Shown here: piece by piece, positions 63,972 through 64,000 of the stretch
Position numbering within the stretch: position 1 is the first letter of the stretch
Layout: each line of letters begins with the position of its first letter
Source of the DNA: Goleter apudmare HA4340-LM2
GTDB lineage: Bacteria > Cyanobacteriota > Cyanobacteriia > Cyanobacteriales > Nostocaceae
DNA length: 64,000 nt
Assembly (NCBI GenBank): GCA_019359495.1
Contig: JAHHHF010000086.1
Location: 1 to 64,000, forward strand
Direction: 5' to 3'
Position numbers and translations under genes: made by a program
Notes under the pieces: generated by a model
What the model was told of the DNA's origin: nothing
Seen by the model: only the letters and a program-made list of their open reading frames with translations
Databases searched by the model: none

Positions 63972-64000
63972 ATGCAACTATTAAATTCACTGCAAACTCA
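63972..64000 (+). CDS. Start of the next gene, cut by the window end
   Basis: ATG at 63972 opens a frame reading MQLLNSLQT before the window ends. It is 67 bases after the kinase stop and on the same strand, so probably part of the same unit. Nine residues cannot define a family; I suspect a HopA1-like lyase from memory of gene neighbourhoods, which is unverified. Confidence 0.35.

Overview
The window looks like chromosomal DNA of a filamentous, heterocyst-forming cyanobacterium of the Nostoc/Anabaena type. Evidence: many GCGATCGC-type (HIP1) octamers, heptameric short tandem repeats and small palindromic elements between genes, a complete hmp-type (hormogonium motility) chemosensory operon, cyanobacterial NDH-1 genes in the order ndhA-ndhI-ndhG-ndhE, a ferredoxin-dependent sulfite reductase, and many proteins of cyanobacterial type. 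No rRNA, CRISPR array, insertion sequence or prophage was seen.

Layout. 0.5-9.2 kb: a small disordered protein, then the minus-strand operon hmpABCDE (PATAN-receiver, receiver, CheW, MCP, CheA hybrid). 10-12.4 kb: tRNA-Leu(UAG), alanine racemase and an HNH nuclease. 13-21 kb (plus strand): DHH phosphoesterase, DUF29 protein, SixA, citrate synthase, ndhA-I-G-E and NAD kinase, which is largely core energy and NAD(P) metabolism. 21-24.4 kb: a parvulin-like protein overlapping a cyclic-nucleotide-domain/C39-like ABC exporter whose peptidase triad is lost. 24.6-37.2 kb: mixed housekeeping genes (DUF92 kinase-like protein, VOC protein, lipase, TPR protein, RsmE, sulfite reductase, outer-membrane barrel-like protein, ADP-ribosylglycohydrolase, CutA and several conserved cyanobacterial proteins). 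37.6-38.1 kb: tRNA-Arg(UCU), tRNA-Thr(GGU) and tRNA-Tyr(GUA). 38.3-40.1 kb: an ABC exporter behind a promoter with a BlaI/CopY-like palindrome. 41.9-45.5 kb: PATAN protein, two related small GTPases, a Roadblock/LC7 protein and a V4R-like protein, resembling a prokaryotic GTPase signalling module. 46-50 kb (minus strand): ffh-rpsP-KH protein-rpsU-phoH, an RNA/translation group that includes a 58-residue rpsU. 50-56 kb: Rpn-like nuclease, a decayed glycosyltransferase, aminopeptidase P, a ParD/ParE locus with a broken toxin, PhzF, DUF4332 and TetR genes. 56.2-59.4 kb: an active/inactive pair of M16 peptidases.

The most unusual region is 59.6-64 kb. Five near-identical 80-81-residue peptides lie in tandem repeats of about 374 bp. 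They share a leader ending in Gly-Gly and a glycine-rich hydrophobic C-terminal part. A sixth, divergent peptide of the same design follows, and an arginine-rich relative lies upstream. Directly downstream is an APH-fold kinase with intact catalytic residues, then the start of another gene cut off by the window end. Each repeat carries a conserved stem-loop whose loop varies while its stem does not. I interpret this as an expanding family of secreted peptides, possibly RiPPs phosphorylated or dehydrated by the kinase. The cores contain no cysteine, so they are not ordinary lanthipeptides. The modification chemistry is inference; the array, leaders and kinase motifs are directly visible.
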